Notes: generated from the sequence alone by a model not told the origin. Numbered from the stretch's first letter, positions 54,995 through 63,698 are shown. The stretch is 64,000 bases of DNA from Paenochrobactrum gallinarii (GCF_014205685.1 NZ_JACIIU010000008.1:55282-119281); one strand, 5' to 3'. Numbers and translations: made by a program.

Positions 54995-56617
54995 ATGCTT
55001 GGTCCTTCCGCGCATATTGATGATTTTTCGCGAAAAAATTTGCCGCCATTTCAGGAATGGCCTGAGTTGCACACGTACAACTTTCAATACCCAGACTATC
55101 TTAACGCTGCCGTCGAACTAACCGATGCTATGGTTGCCAAGGGCTTTGGTGACAAAACCGCACTGATCGGGAATGGACGGCGTCGTACTTACAAAGAATT
55201 ATCCGACTGGACCAACCGTCTGGCGCATGTGCTGGTGGAAGATTACGGCATTGTACCGGGTAACCGCGTCCTGATACGCTCGGCCAATAACCCTGCGATG
55301 GTCGCCTGTTGGCTGGCTGCCACTAAAGCGGGCGCGGTGGTCATTAATACCATGCCGATGCTGCGCGCTGGTGAACTGACAAAAATCGTCGATAAGGCGC
55401 AAGTCAGTCTCGCACTCTGCGATAATCGTTTAATGGATGACATGTTGGCATGCGCTGAAGGCAGCAAATACCTCAAACGTGTCGTCGCCTTTGACGGCAC
55501 TGCCAATCATGACGCCGAGCTTGATTATGCGGCTCTGGATAAACCGGTGCAATTTGAGGCGATAAAAACCGGCCGCGATGATGTCGCTCTGCTTGGTTTC
55601 ACATCCGGAACGACTGGTGAGCCAAAAGCAACTATGCACTTTCATCGTGACCTGCTGATGATTGCCGATGGCTATGCCAAAGAAGTACTTAATGTGCAGC
55701 CAGAAGACATTTTTGTCGGCTCCCCTCCTCTCGCCTTTACATTCGGCCTTGGGGGATTGGCGGTATTTCCTCTGCGTTTTGGCGCAACTGCCGCTTTGCT
55801 GGAACAGGCAAGCCCGCCCAATATGATCAAACTCATTGAAACCTATAAAGCAACCATCAGCTTTACCGCACCCACAGCCTATCGGGTGATGCTACAAGCA
55901 ATGGAAGATGGCGCCGATCTTTCCTCCCTTCGTGTGGCGGTTGCTGCCGGTGAAACTTTGCCAGCGCCTATTTATGAGGCATGGATCAAAGCGACCGGCA
56001 AACCTTTGCTTGACGGCATTGGAGCAACCGAAATGCTCCATATTTTCATCAGTAACCGCCTGGAGGATTCCAGCCCCGGAAGCACCGGCAAACCGGTTAG
56101 CGGCTATGAAGCAAAAATCGTCGATGACAATATGCAGGAAGTTCCGCGCAATACGGTCGGGCGTCTGGCTGTGCGCGGGCCAACCGGCTGTCGCTACCTT
56201 TCCGACAAACGCCAGCAAGATTATGTTCGCGATGGCTGGAACTTAACCGGCGATGCATTTTATCAAGACGACAATGGCTATTTTCATTTTGCAGCGCGCA
56301 ATGATGATATGATTATCTCAGCCGGATATAATATTGCCGGCCCTGAGGTTGAAGCAGCCCTCCTCGCCCATCCCGATGTCAGTGAATGCGCTGTTATTGG
56401 AGCCGAAGATGAAGAGCGCGGCCAACGCGTGCAGGCCTATATTGTCTTGCAGAAAGGCGCCGTACAATCAGACGAAATGATAAAGCGCTTACAAGACCAT
56501 GTAAAACAGCTAATCGCGCCTTATAAATATCCTCGCAGAATTTTGTTTGTTGATGCGCTGCCAAAAACACCTACAGGCAAAATTCAACGCTACCTTTTAA
56601 AAACAATGCACCATTAA
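54995..56617 (+). CDS. 2-aminobenzoate/benzoate-CoA ligase-like enzyme
   Basis: A 540-residue AMP-forming acyl-CoA synthetase: ATP-binding loop FTSGTTGEPKATM near residue 202, GIGATEMLHIF near residue 340, adenylation motif TGDAFYQDDNGYFHFAARND near 420, and catalytic Lys in PKTPTGKIQRY near 530. The N-terminal HIDDFSRKNLPPFQEWPEL is typical of the 2-aminobenzoate-CoA ligase group. It would convert an aromatic acid, ATP and CoA to the aryl-CoA. A GGGG-containing ribosome-binding site precedes ATG 54995. No downstream oxygenase is encoded before repA. Confidence 0.8.
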   Translation: MLGPSAHIDDFSRKNLPPFQEWPELHTYNFQYPDYLNAAVELTDAMVAKGFGDKTALIGNGRRRTYKELSDWTNRLAHVLVEDYGIVPGNRVLIRSANNPAMVACWLAATKAGAVVINTMPMLRAGELTKIVDKAQVSLALCDNRLMDDMLACAEGSKYLKRVVAFDGTANHDAELDYAALDKPVQFEAIKTGRDDVALLGFTSGTTGEPKATMHFHRDLLMIADGYAKEVLNVQPEDIFVGSPPLAFTFGLGGLAVFPLRFGATAALLEQASPPNMIKLIETYKATISFTAPTAYRVMLQAMEDGADLSSLRVAVAAGETLPAPIYEAWIKATGKPLLDGIGATEMLHIFISNRLEDSSPGSTGKPVSGYEAKIVDDNMQEVPRNTVGRLAVRGPTGCRYLSDKRQQDYVRDGWNLTGDAFYQDDNGYFHFAARNDDMIISAGYNIAGPEVEAALLAHPDVSECAVIGAEDEERGQRVQAYIVLQKGAVQSDEMIKRLQDHVKQLIAPYKYPRRILFVDALPKTPTGKIQRYLLKTMHH

Positions 56618-56626
56618 AATATCACT

Positions 56627-56654
56627 CAAGGAGTTGTACACGTACAACTCCTTG
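56627..56654. repeat. Partition-like palindrome 1, also likely terminator of ligase gene
   Basis: CAAGGAGTTGTAC, AC, GTACAACTCCTTG is a perfect 13-bp inverted repeat with GATCTTTT after it, 10 nt past the ligase stop. Its core GTTGTACACGTACAAC (56633-56648) is a 16-nt palindrome of the kind bound by RepB at repABC centromeres (general form GTT...AAC). It may do both jobs. Confidence 0.6.
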
Positions 56655-56661
56655 ATCTTTT

Positions 56662-56677
56662 GTTGTACGTGTACAAC
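56662..56677. repeat. Partition-like palindrome 2
   Basis: GTTGTACGTGTACAAC is the exact reverse complement of the core of palindrome 1, 13 nt away. Two identical 16-nt sites next to a repABC operon are good candidates for RepB-binding parS sites. Flanks differ, so selection seems to act on the 16-nt core. Confidence 0.65.
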
Positions 56678-57022
56678 CAAACTATGCATTTCATTGCTAT
56701 GAAAACACACATCACAATATGCGCTTAAAGTGCTGAATATCTTCAGCAGCGCTGATGCCGGCAGATTAATCATTCTGGCACCGCTCAAACTCAGCCTGTC
56801 AGCAAAACTAAGCCGATTATAAAAACCAAGTAACTGCTTGATTCTTGTAAGATAACAAGGCATCCTCTGCTAATTGCAGCTGTTGTACGGCGTTTAAAGA
56901 GCTGATATCACTATGGTAACTAATCTCTTAATCAGCGATTGCTCTCTGATTAGAATCGGGTCATAATAATCAGCGCTTATATTAGTCCATTTCGGAAAAA
57001 AGCGCTGATCAACGAGGTGGGT
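56678..57022. promoter_or_regulatory. repABC upstream region with RepA-operator-like repeats
   Basis: This 345-nt region has no supported gene. TAATCAG (56929-56935) and CTGATTA (56946-56952) form an inverted repeat; TAATCAGCG recurs at 56967-56975, and AATCAGCGCTT is mirrored by AAGCGCTGAT just before repA (to about 57009). Such repeats fit autorepression of the operon by RepA, a known feature of repABC systems. A half copy of the partition motif, GTTGTACGGC, occurs at 56882. Confidence 0.5.
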
Positions 57023-58228
57023 ATGTCTATCAACAATGAAACAGAACGTCCGGTTGGCGAAAGTCTGCGTTCTTTGATTGCTGCTGATGCTGCGGAATTA
57101 TCGCGGCAGCTACAAGCGCATCAGTTGAGAACATTTCCGCCGACAGCCCAAAAAACCATCCGTTTATTTACCCCCCATGAAGCCGCAGAATTTATCGGCA
57201 TTCATGAGGGTTATCTGCGTCAGATCGTTGCTGAAGGGCACGGGCCAGAACCATTGCCAAATGGCCGCCGTATGTACTCCATTCACGACATCGAAGAACT
57301 TCGCACAATCTTAGATGAAGGTTCAGGCAAAAACTCGCCAAAATATATCCGTCATCGTCGCGAAGGTGAAAAGCTACAAATCATCTCGGTGATGAACTTT
57401 AAAGGCGGCAGTGCAAAAACCACCAGCACTGCACATCTTGCTCAATATCTGGCTTTGCGCGGTTACCGCGTACTTGCCATTGATCTTGATCCGCAAGCCA
57501 GTCTTTCAGCAATGTTTGGGCATCAGCCTGAAATTGATGTTGATCACAACGAAACGATCTATGCGGCGATCCGCTATGATAAACATCGTCGTCACATCAC
57601 CGAAATCGTACGTTCCACTTATACACCTGGCTTACATATCATTCCCGGCAATCTGGAGCTTATGGAATTTGAACATGAAACGCCAAAAGTTCTGGCCGAC
57701 CGCCAACAGGAGACAATGTTCTTCTCCCGTATTGGCGAATGTCTGGCTGAGATTGAAAGCGTTTATGATGTGATCGTTATCGACTGTCCGCCACAACTGG
57801 GCTTTTTGACCCTGTCTGCTTTGTGTGCTGCGACTTCGGTTCTGATCACTGTTCATCCACAAATGCTTGACGTTATGTCTATGTCGCAGTTTTTGCATAT
57901 GACCTCTGATCTTCTCAATGTTGTTGAGAGAGCAGGGGGCAATACTGAATATGACTGGATGCGTTATCTGATTACGCGTTTTGAGCCTAATGATGGACCG
58001 CAAAGCCAAATGGCCGGCTTTATGCGTTCCATCTTCGGCAATCGCGTACTTGAGAATGCGATGGTTAAATCCACCGCTATTTCCGATGCCGGCCTGACAA
58101 AGCAAACGCTTTATGAAGTTGACCGTGCACAATTTACGCGTGGCACTTATGACCGCGCGCTTGAATCTCTGACACTTGTTAATGGCGAGATTGAAGAAAT
58201 GATCCGTAAAACATGGGGGCGCAAGTAA
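57023..58228 (+). CDS. repA: RepA, ParA-type partition ATPase
   Basis: A 401-residue RepABC-type ParA protein. An N-terminal MerR-like DNA-binding part (FTPHEAAEFIGIHEGYLRQI near residue 55) precedes the deviant Walker A FKGGSAKTT near residue 128 and LDPQASLSAMFG near residue 153. It drives replicon segregation with RepB and represses the operon. ATG 57023 has GAGG 5 nt upstream; GTG 57017 is a possible but weaker start. repB follows after 3 nt. Confidence 0.95.
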   Translation: MSINNETERPVGESLRSLIAADAAELSRQLQAHQLRTFPPTAQKTIRLFTPHEAAEFIGIHEGYLRQIVAEGHGPEPLPNGRRMYSIHDIEELRTILDEGSGKNSPKYIRHRREGEKLQIISVMNFKGGSAKTTSTAHLAQYLALRGYRVLAIDLDPQASLSAMFGHQPEIDVDHNETIYAAIRYDKHRRHITEIVRSTYTPGLHIIPGNLELMEFEHETPKVLADRQQETMFFSRIGECLAEIESVYDVIVIDCPPQLGFLTLSALCAATSVLITVHPQMLDVMSMSQFLHMTSDLLNVVERAGGNTEYDWMRYLITRFEPNDGPQSQMAGFMRSIFGNRVLENAMVKSTAISDAGLTKQTLYEVDRAQFTRGTYDRALESLTLVNGEIEEMIRKTWGRK

Positions 58229-58231
58229 TCC

Positions 58232-59254
58232 ATGGCACGTAAAAACCTGTTTGATATCAAGGTAACTCCGCCAACTGAAGCTAATGAACCAGTTGAACAA
58301 AGAACACGTCCGTTAGGCCGTCCTTTGATGGGGCTTGGTGAAAACATTAAGCCATCAAGCCCTGTTGGTGCGATTTCACAATCATTGGAAAATATGAATG
58401 TGCGCGCCAATCGTGCAGATGAAATTGAAAAACAGCTTGCCGAAGGTCAAACAATCGTCGAGTTGGATCCCGAATTTCTGGAAAGTTCGTTTGTTGTCGA
58501 CCGTTTAGGCGTTGAACTTGAAGATCAGCAGGCTTTGATCGATCAGATCAAAGAACATGGTCAGCAAGTGCCTATTTTGGTGCGTCCACATCCTGAGAAA
58601 CCTGGCTTTTATCAGGTTGCATATGGTCATCGTCGTTTAGCCGCGATCAAAACCATTGGCGGCAAGATCAAAGCGGTTGTACGCGCTCTAAGCGATGAGC
58701 AGCTGGTTGTCAGTCAGGGTCAAGAAAACAATGCCCGTACTGATTTAAGCTTCATTGAGCGTTGTTTCTTTGGATGGCAGCTGGAGCAGCGCGGTTTCTC
58801 GCGTGAGATTATCATGTCATCGCTCGGTGTTGATAAAGCAGCACTTTCCCGCATGATTTCGCTGGTTGAGCGTCTTCCGGCCGAATTTATCAAAGCAATT
58901 GGTGCAGCGCCTTCCTTTGGTCGTCAAAGATGGGCTGAACTTGCTGATCTTTTGGATGAAAAACCCCGCTTTTCAAAGGCAAAACTGCTTATTGAGCAAC
59001 CGGATTTCGTTCTTCTGCGCAGTGATGATCGCTTCATCAAGCTTTATGAGACTTTGAAAACCAAGACTCCGTCAGAAAAGTTCACCCGTGTGTGGACTGC
59101 TCCGACAGGTGTAAAGCCGCTTAAAATTACTGAGACGAATTCAAAGGTAACTTTTGTCTTCGATCGTAAAGCTGCGGATGATTTTGCAAGCTTTGTTGAA
59201 GAGCGTATGGATGCGCTTTTTGACGAGTATCGTGCACGTAAAACGTCAGATTAA
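58232..59254 (+). CDS. repB: RepB, ParB-type centromere-binding protein
   Basis: A 340-residue ParB-like protein: basic N-terminus, the CTPase/ParB box with PILVRPHPEKPGFYQVAYGH then RRLAAIKTIG near residues 110-140, and a helix-turn-helix region SREIIMSSLGVDKAALSRMI near residue 190. It should bind the palindromic sites beside the operon and load RepA. It lies 3 nt after repA; the antisense RNA gene separates it from repC. Confidence 0.95.
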   Translation: MARKNLFDIKVTPPTEANEPVEQRTRPLGRPLMGLGENIKPSSPVGAISQSLENMNVRANRADEIEKQLAEGQTIVELDPEFLESSFVVDRLGVELEDQQALIDQIKEHGQQVPILVRPHPEKPGFYQVAYGHRRLAAIKTIGGKIKAVVRALSDEQLVVSQGQENNARTDLSFIERCFFGWQLEQRGFSREIIMSSLGVDKAALSRMISLVERLPAEFIKAIGAAPSFGRQRWAELADLLDEKPRFSKAKLLIEQPDFVLLRSDDRFIKLYETLKTKTPSEKFTRVWTAPTGVKPLKITETNSKVTFVFDRKAADDFASFVEERMDALFDEYRARKTSD

Positions 59255-59271
59255 CTGGAGACATTAAACAG

Positions 59272-59327
59272 CAAAAGAAAAAGGCCCCCTTAACGTCGCC
59301 GTCGTGGAAGCCCTTCTCGTGTGTGGT
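59272..59327 (-). ncRNA. Counter-transcribed antisense RNA (incA type) of repABC
   Basis: On the minus strand a short RNA of about 55 nt is predicted from the promoter at 59334-59362 to a terminator: stem AAGGGCTTCC paired (with G-U pairs) with GGGGGCCTTT, followed by TTTCTTTTG. Position between repB and repC, length and orientation match the ctRNA that limits RepC synthesis and sets copy number and incompatibility in repABC replicons. Confidence 0.8.
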
Positions 59328-59333
59328 AACTTG

Positions 59334-59362
59334 AGAATCGCATTTCCCCGAATCACTGTCAA
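59334..59362 (-). promoter_or_regulatory. Promoter of the antisense RNA
   Basis: On the minus strand TTGACA (59362-59357), a 17-nt spacer and GATTCT (59339-59334) form a near-consensus promoter. The perfect -35 fits strong constitutive transcription, as expected for a copy-number antisense RNA. Confidence 0.75.
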
Positions 59363-59422
59363 GCTTTTTGAGCGTCATTTTGGCGGCATGATTTCTTTTG
59401 CCTGATTTTAGGTGAGGAAAAC

Positions 59423-60613
59423 ATGGATTCCAATATTGTATCGACACCGTTTGGTGCTCGACCGATGTCGTTTGCTCTTTTTTCTACACAAAAGCAAGCA
59501 CACCGAATCACTGAAAATACATCCGTCGATAAATGGAAACTCTATCGCTGGCTGTGTGAAGGTAAGTCATTATTCAAAGTAGGGGATCGTACCCTTGCTG
59601 TGCTCAATGCTTTATTGTCATTTTATCCGTCCAATATGTTGAGCACGGACAACAGCCTAATAGTGTTTCCATCGAACCGTCAATTGTCACTGCGTGCCCA
59701 TGGCATGGCAGATGCTACATTGCGTCGGCATTTAGCTTGCCTGTTAGAAGCTGGTCTGATCATTCGCAAGGATAGTCCAAACGGTAAGCGTTACGCTCAT
59801 AAAGATAAACAAGGTGTGATTGCCAATGCTTATGGTTTCTCTCTTGCTCCTCTGCTTGCACGTGCTGCAGAAATTGAAGAGGGTGCTCAATATGTCCGTG
59901 CACAACAATCAGCAAACAGATTGATGCGTGAGCGTTTAACATTGCATCGTCGTGACATCGCTAAACTCATCGAAATGGCGACTGAAACCGGCATTACAGC
60001 GCAATGGGAAGCAATCAACAACAAGTTCCGCGATATTATCGCTACCATTCCGCGTCGCGCAGATACAAGCGCATTAGAACTGATTGTAAACCAAATGCAG
60101 GATTTACGTCATGAAATCGATAATGCGTTGAATTCTTTAGAAAAAATACAAATTTTGAGCACCAATGAAGCCCAAACTGAGCGGCAGCATAATAGTTCAG
60201 ACTCTGAATCTATAATAAAATTTGAAACAACAGAGCAGAGTGCAACAAATAAAACAATATCAGAACTAAAAGCTCAAACTTATCCGCTTGAATTAGTGCT
60301 GCGCGCTTGTCCAGATCTTCAAGCTTATTCAAGTGAAAAAATAAAGCTTTGGAAGGATTTTATTGCTGTTACAGCACAAATTCGTAGCTATTTAGGCATT
60401 AGTCCCTCAGCATATCAGCAAGCTGTAACCATCTTTGGGCAACAAAATGCAGCTATTATCATTGCTTGTATGTTGCAGCGGTTAGACCAAATTCAATCTG
60501 CTGGTGGATATTTACGCAATTTAACCAATAAAGCCACTCATCAGGCATTTTCTGTTGGTCCAATGCTGATGAGCTTATTGAGAAGTGAGAGCCATAAAAG
60601 CCATATGAATTAA
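59423..60613 (+). CDS. repC: RepC, replication initiator
   Basis: A 396-residue RepC-type initiator: N-terminal winged-helix DNA-binding region with VGDRTLAVLNALLSFYPSN near residue 50 and LRAHGMADATLRRHLACLLE near residue 91, an AT-rich and poorly conserved linker around residues 245-285, then a C-terminal block with ITVFGQQNAAIIIACMLQRL-like sequence near residue 340. RepC acts in cis at the origin inside its own gene. GTGAGGAA precedes ATG 59423. Expression is limited by the antisense RNA upstream. Confidence 0.95.
   Translation: MDSNIVSTPFGARPMSFALFSTQKQAHRITENTSVDKWKLYRWLCEGKSLFKVGDRTLAVLNALLSFYPSNMLSTDNSLIVFPSNRQLSLRAHGMADATLRRHLACLLEAGLIIRKDSPNGKRYAHKDKQGVIANAYGFSLAPLLARAAEIEEGAQYVRAQQSANRLMRERLTLHRRDIAKLIEMATETGITAQWEAINNKFRDIIATIPRRADTSALELIVNQMQDLRHEIDNALNSLEKIQILSTNEAQTERQHNSSDSESIIKFETTEQSATNKTISELKAQTYPLELVLRACPDLQAYSSEKIKLWKDFIAVTAQIRSYLGISPSAYQQAVTIFGQQNAAIIIACMLQRLDQIQSAGGYLRNLTNKATHQAFSVGPMLMSLLRSESHKSHMN
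60140..60300. other. Candidate replication origin within repC
   Basis: This stretch of repC is clearly more AT-rich than the rest of the gene and encodes the variable linker. In repABC replicons the origin lies in an AT-rich part in the middle of repC, so this is the likely unwinding site. Boundaries are approximate. Confidence 0.5.
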
Positions 60614-60985
60614 GCAATTTTAGTCTCTTGAAAACGAATAAATCAACATCAGTTGTTCGTGTGCAACTGGCAAACCCATTGTTTTTATTTGCTTTTTTTG
60701 CTGATGCATAAAGTTTTTGACCAAAAGAATACGGGTTTGGGAGAATTGCTCCTGAACATAGCGTGCAAAGATTTGTAGAGCAGGACGGGTATTGTGCCGC
60801 TTCAAAATCAGGCAGCTACGTCCGCCGCTGGTAAGGCTTCTGCAATCGCCAAAACCATTGTGGGTCTACCATGGTAAGGACGTTGGTGCATGGATGCGCT
60901 TTTGGTCAGAATCCGCACTTTGCTGTTAGTTTTATGCGGTTGTCTCTGTGTCGCGGACAGAATTCGGGCGTGTACGGTTAAGCAT
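60614..60985. other. Region between repC and the IS element, with degenerate partition site
   Basis: About 370 nt without a convincing gene. At 60650-60669, CAGTTGTTCGTGTGCAACTG is palindromic and its core GTTGTTCGTGTGCAAC differs from the upstream partition-like site by two bases. It may be a third, weaker RepB site. Two short minus-strand open frames are present but have no recognisable features. Confidence 0.45.
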
Positions 60986-61936
60986 TCAGTTGAGAATACG
61001 ACACCCAAGTATAACTTCGGTTTTCTGATTGGCTAATTTGCGTGAGCGCAGCCGGTTGCCAATAATGGATTTGTAACGGCCCATTGATGTCTCTGCTTTG
61101 GCCCGTCTGCCATAATCGGTGATGCTCTGCCAAGCCATTCGGCCTTGGGTCTTAATCTCGGCTATGTGGCGATCTCGAACTGAGGGATTGAGCGCGGCTT
61201 GCGGGCTTGAAACTGCTGTTCTAGGAGGAGGAATAATGACCTCCACATTTGCACCAAATCGCGCCACCAGAAGATTACTGGTTGGCGTTCCATCGTAAGC
61301 GCCATCGGCAATAAATGTGTCAACGTTGCCATCCACTTGGTCAAGAAGGTCGGGCAAAGCCGTCGGGTCGCCAACATCATCTGTCGTCAGATCGGAGCAG
61401 ATAATCTGACCACTGGCGAGATCAAGACCGAGGTGCAGTTTACGCCATGTTTTGCGTTTTATCTTGATTTTATGCTTGTTTTCCAGCCATTCGCCCGCAC
61501 CAAAGATCTTTAATCCCGTGCTGTCGACCACAAGATGAACCGGTTCATTGTTAGCGACTTGAGGTCTTGCTAAAGGCAATACCAGTCCTTTGCCCCGACG
61601 CGATAAAGTAGAAAAATCCGGCACAGAAATATCAAGCCCCATCAGCCGCGCGACAGAGCGCATCAGGCCTTGGGTCTGGCGCAGGGGTTGGTGATAGATA
61701 ACGCGCAAGGTCAAAAACAGTGTAATTGCAAGATCCGAATATTTGGGCTGGCCACCGCGAGATTTCCGGCGCGCCGCAGACCACATACATCCCGCCGCCT
61801 CACTCACTCATATGGTCAAATCACCACGCTGGCGCAGGCTTTCATTATAGAATGACCAGTTTGTTACCTTCAATTGCTGTTTGGGTATCTTGTCGCGGCG
61901 CTTGGCATTGAACTTATGCGGCATCAACTGTATCCT
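60982..61936 (-). mobile_element. IS5-type insertion sequence (inactive; ends approximate)
   Basis: The element consists of one transposase gene with weak terminal inverted repeats next to its start and stop: GCATTCAGTTGA (60982-60993) and, inverted, GGATACAGTTGA (61925-61936), 10 of 12 matching. No clear target duplication was found, so the true ends may lie a few bases further out. Confidence 0.6.
60986..61925 (-). pseudogene. IS5-family DDE transposase with one in-frame stop
   Basis: From ATG 61925 the frame reads MPHKFNAKRRDKIPKQQLKV and LRQRGDLTI, then TGA (61808-61810) where homologues have Trp (TGG), and continues open for 273 codons to 60986. DDE regions are visible: LVVDSTGLKIFG, FIADGAYDG (second Asp) and RRAKAETSMGRYKSIIG (Glu with YREK-like motif). 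A single G-to-A change has probably inactivated an otherwise intact transposase; internal initiation downstream of the stop would lack the N-terminal DNA-binding part. Confidence 0.85.
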
Positions 61937-62133
61937 GAGAAGATAAACTGACCCAGCATATCAGCTCATCTGTGATCCATGCAACAACGCCGTTTTAAGT
62001 TGTGATAACAGACCATACAGCACCAGATTCCGCTAGTCCACCTTGGGTATACCCTATTCAGGGCACGGAATTTTCTGGGTTTCCGGCTTCACCCCTATCA
62101 TTACGCTTTCAAATAGCTTGTTTATGCCGTCGT

Positions 62134-62757
62134 CTAGAAAATGGACGCTGAGTTATCGATGACAATGGAAGCGCGTAGGGCTGGCGTACAAGTGCGAAGA
62201 TAAATGTTTTGGCCCTCATAGTAACGGTGATTTTCTGGCGACAAAGGGTCAGGGTTGCACTGATCTCTGATTGCCATACGACTGTAAGAGACAGCAAATG
62301 GAACATCTAGGAATATGCTGAAATCCCAACAGTTTATCAACTCTTCTCGATGAAGGAAAATTCCGTCCAAAAGAAGCACAGCCGAAGAACTAACACTCTT
62401 GGTTACTTTTACCGCATTATCAACGCGATGATCAAATCGTGCTGTATCGACGGTATCCGCGCCGCATTTAAACGGATCGAGGAGGAATTGACGCAGGTCG
62501 CCATAGTTATATGAATCAAAGAAAAAACCGTGAGGATCACATTTGCCTCGATTATATCTTACGGCTCGGGGATTGTGAAAGCCATCGACACTGCTGCGGA
62601 TGACCTGACGACCACTCTGTTCAATTATTGGCGCAAGTTCATCAGCAAATGTAGTTTTCCCTGAACCGTCTACACCGTCTATCGCCACAAGTGTTCGACC
62701 CGACAACGAATTGATATGTTTCGAGATATTATCGATAATTACGGACCTTGAGAACAT
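62134..62757 (-). CDS. P-loop kinase, uridine kinase-like
   Basis: A 207-residue P-loop protein: Walker A AIDGVDGSGKTTFADEL near residue 23, SSVDGFHNPRAVRYNRG near residue 54 (the Asp-Gly-Phe-His typical of uridine/pantothenate-kinase-like enzymes), Walker B VLLLDGIFLHREEL near residue 130, and an Arg-containing lid near SRMAIRD. It probably phosphorylates a nucleoside or similar small alcohol; the substrate is not known. The gene has lower G+C than the rest of the window and lies between two insertion sequences. The 197 nt between it and the IS5 element show no gene. Confidence 0.78.
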   Translation of the reverse strand: MFSRSVIIDNISKHINSLSGRTLVAIDGVDGSGKTTFADELAPIIEQSGRQVIRSSVDGFHNPRAVRYNRGKCDPHGFFFDSYNYGDLRQFLLDPFKCGADTVDTARFDHRVDNAVKVTKSVSSSAVLLLDGIFLHREELINCWDFSIFLDVPFAVSYSRMAIRDQCNPDPLSPENHRYYEGQNIYLRTCTPALRASIVIDNSASIF

Positions 62758-63119
62758 TCCAAACCTATTTTTATTACTAGATATTTAAAAGTAAACTTGT
62801 TCGAAATCGGTGTTAAATCGATTTGTAAAAGCTGATACCAAATTCGACTTAACGCCAATATCATTGCGATACAACATTCTTAGAATGGGGCAATTTCATT
62901 CAAAGGAATATAATAATAAATTGGGAGTTGATATTCTAAATCGTTGACTTTAGTCTATCCTCCAATCACGGAAGTGATGCTTTTTTAAATGGCAGCAACT
63001 AATAATATAATATTATTACATTTCAATCATTCATAAAAATTATACCATACTTATTTCTCTGAAATATTTTTTATAAATAGATGCATTGCATTTATGATAC
63101 TTTATTATTGGGAATAATA
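62758..63119. other. AT-rich intergenic region
   Basis: About 360 nt of strongly AT-rich DNA between the divergent kinase gene and aminotransferase fragment. TAATAATAT-A-ATATTATTA (63000-63018) is a perfect 9-bp inverted repeat. Both promoters must be here, but no convincing -35/-10 pair stands out. No gene is supported. Confidence 0.5.
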
Positions 63120-63372
63120 ATGGGTGAACACAATTTATGCTCTCATAAGATTAATATGAAGTCTGGCCATGGATGCTATTTGGTTTCCGATAAAAATGAG
63201 GAGTATCTTGACCTCACGGCCGGAACTTTCAATTTATCTCTAGGATATCAGAACGAAAAAATACTTAAAGCTGTGCAATTCCAATTGAATCAACTCACGC
63301 ATTGCAGCTCCAGCTTTGAAGTGGATTCTGTTGTTGAGTTACAAACCCGCCTTCTAGCTTGCTCTAGTGACG
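63120..63372 (+). pseudogene. N-terminal fragment of a class III aminotransferase, cut by IS3
   Basis: The frame starts MGEHNLCSHKINMKSGHGCY and has YLVSDKNEEYLDLTAGTFN then LSLGYQNEKILKAVQFQL, the N-terminal pattern of class III (ornithine/GABA-type) PLP aminotransferases (GxxLxDxxGxxYLDxxxGxxxxxLGH). After about 84 codons it runs into the IS3-type end and a stop. The PLP-lysine part is lost or lies beyond the element. Low G+C like the neighbouring kinase suggests common origin by transfer. Confidence 0.7.
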
Positions 63373-63431
63373 TGAGACCCGCAAACTCCTCCAGATTTTG
63401 GTAGAGTCCAATCCTTGGTAGGAGTTGGATA

Positions 63432-63698
63432 ATGAAGCGTTCACGGTTTTCAGACGAACAGATAATTGGAATGATCAAAGAGCAGGAAGCGGGAACGCCG
63501 ACTGCACAGGTGTGCCGCAAATACGGGATTAGCAGCGCCAGTTTTTACAAATACAAAGCCAAATTTGGTGGCCTAGAGGTTTCCGATGCGCGTAAACTGA
63601 AAGCATTGGAAGAAGAGAATGCCAAGCTAAAAAAGCTGCTGGCCGAGACGATGCTCGACAATGCCATTTTGAAAGATGTTGCTGCAAAAAAATGGTAA
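63432..63698 (+). CDS. IS3-family OrfA (transposase, HTH part)
   Basis: An 88-residue protein MKRSRFSDEQIIGMIKEQEA with a helix-turn-helix PTAQVCRKYGISSASFYKYK (about residues 24-43) and a Leu-zipper-like coiled coil LKALEEENAKLKKLLAETML (about 56-75). This is typical OrfA of the IS407-like group. Near its end there is an A7 run (63686-63692) that could allow a -1 frameshift into orfB. Confidence 0.9.
   Translation: MKRSRFSDEQIIGMIKEQEAGTPTAQVCRKYGISSASFYKYKAKFGGLEVSDARKLKALEEENAKLKKLLAETMLDNAILKDVAAKKW

Noticed and set aside
56597..56863. Minus-strand open frame of 88 codons between ligase gene and repA
   Set aside because: It runs through both partition-like palindromes, has no recognisable features and overlaps the ligase end.
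58670..58690. GTTGTAC inside repB as a further partition site
   Set aside because: Only a half-site; the other arm does not match (GTTGTACGCGCTC).
60620..61008. Two short minus-strand frames between repC and the IS5 element
   Set aside because: No family resemblance, no good ribosome-binding site, and one overlaps the transposase end.
61800..61815. TGA in the IS5 transposase as a selenocysteine or recoded codon
   Set aside because: Homologues have Trp at this place and no recoding element is seen; a plain nonsense mutation is simpler.
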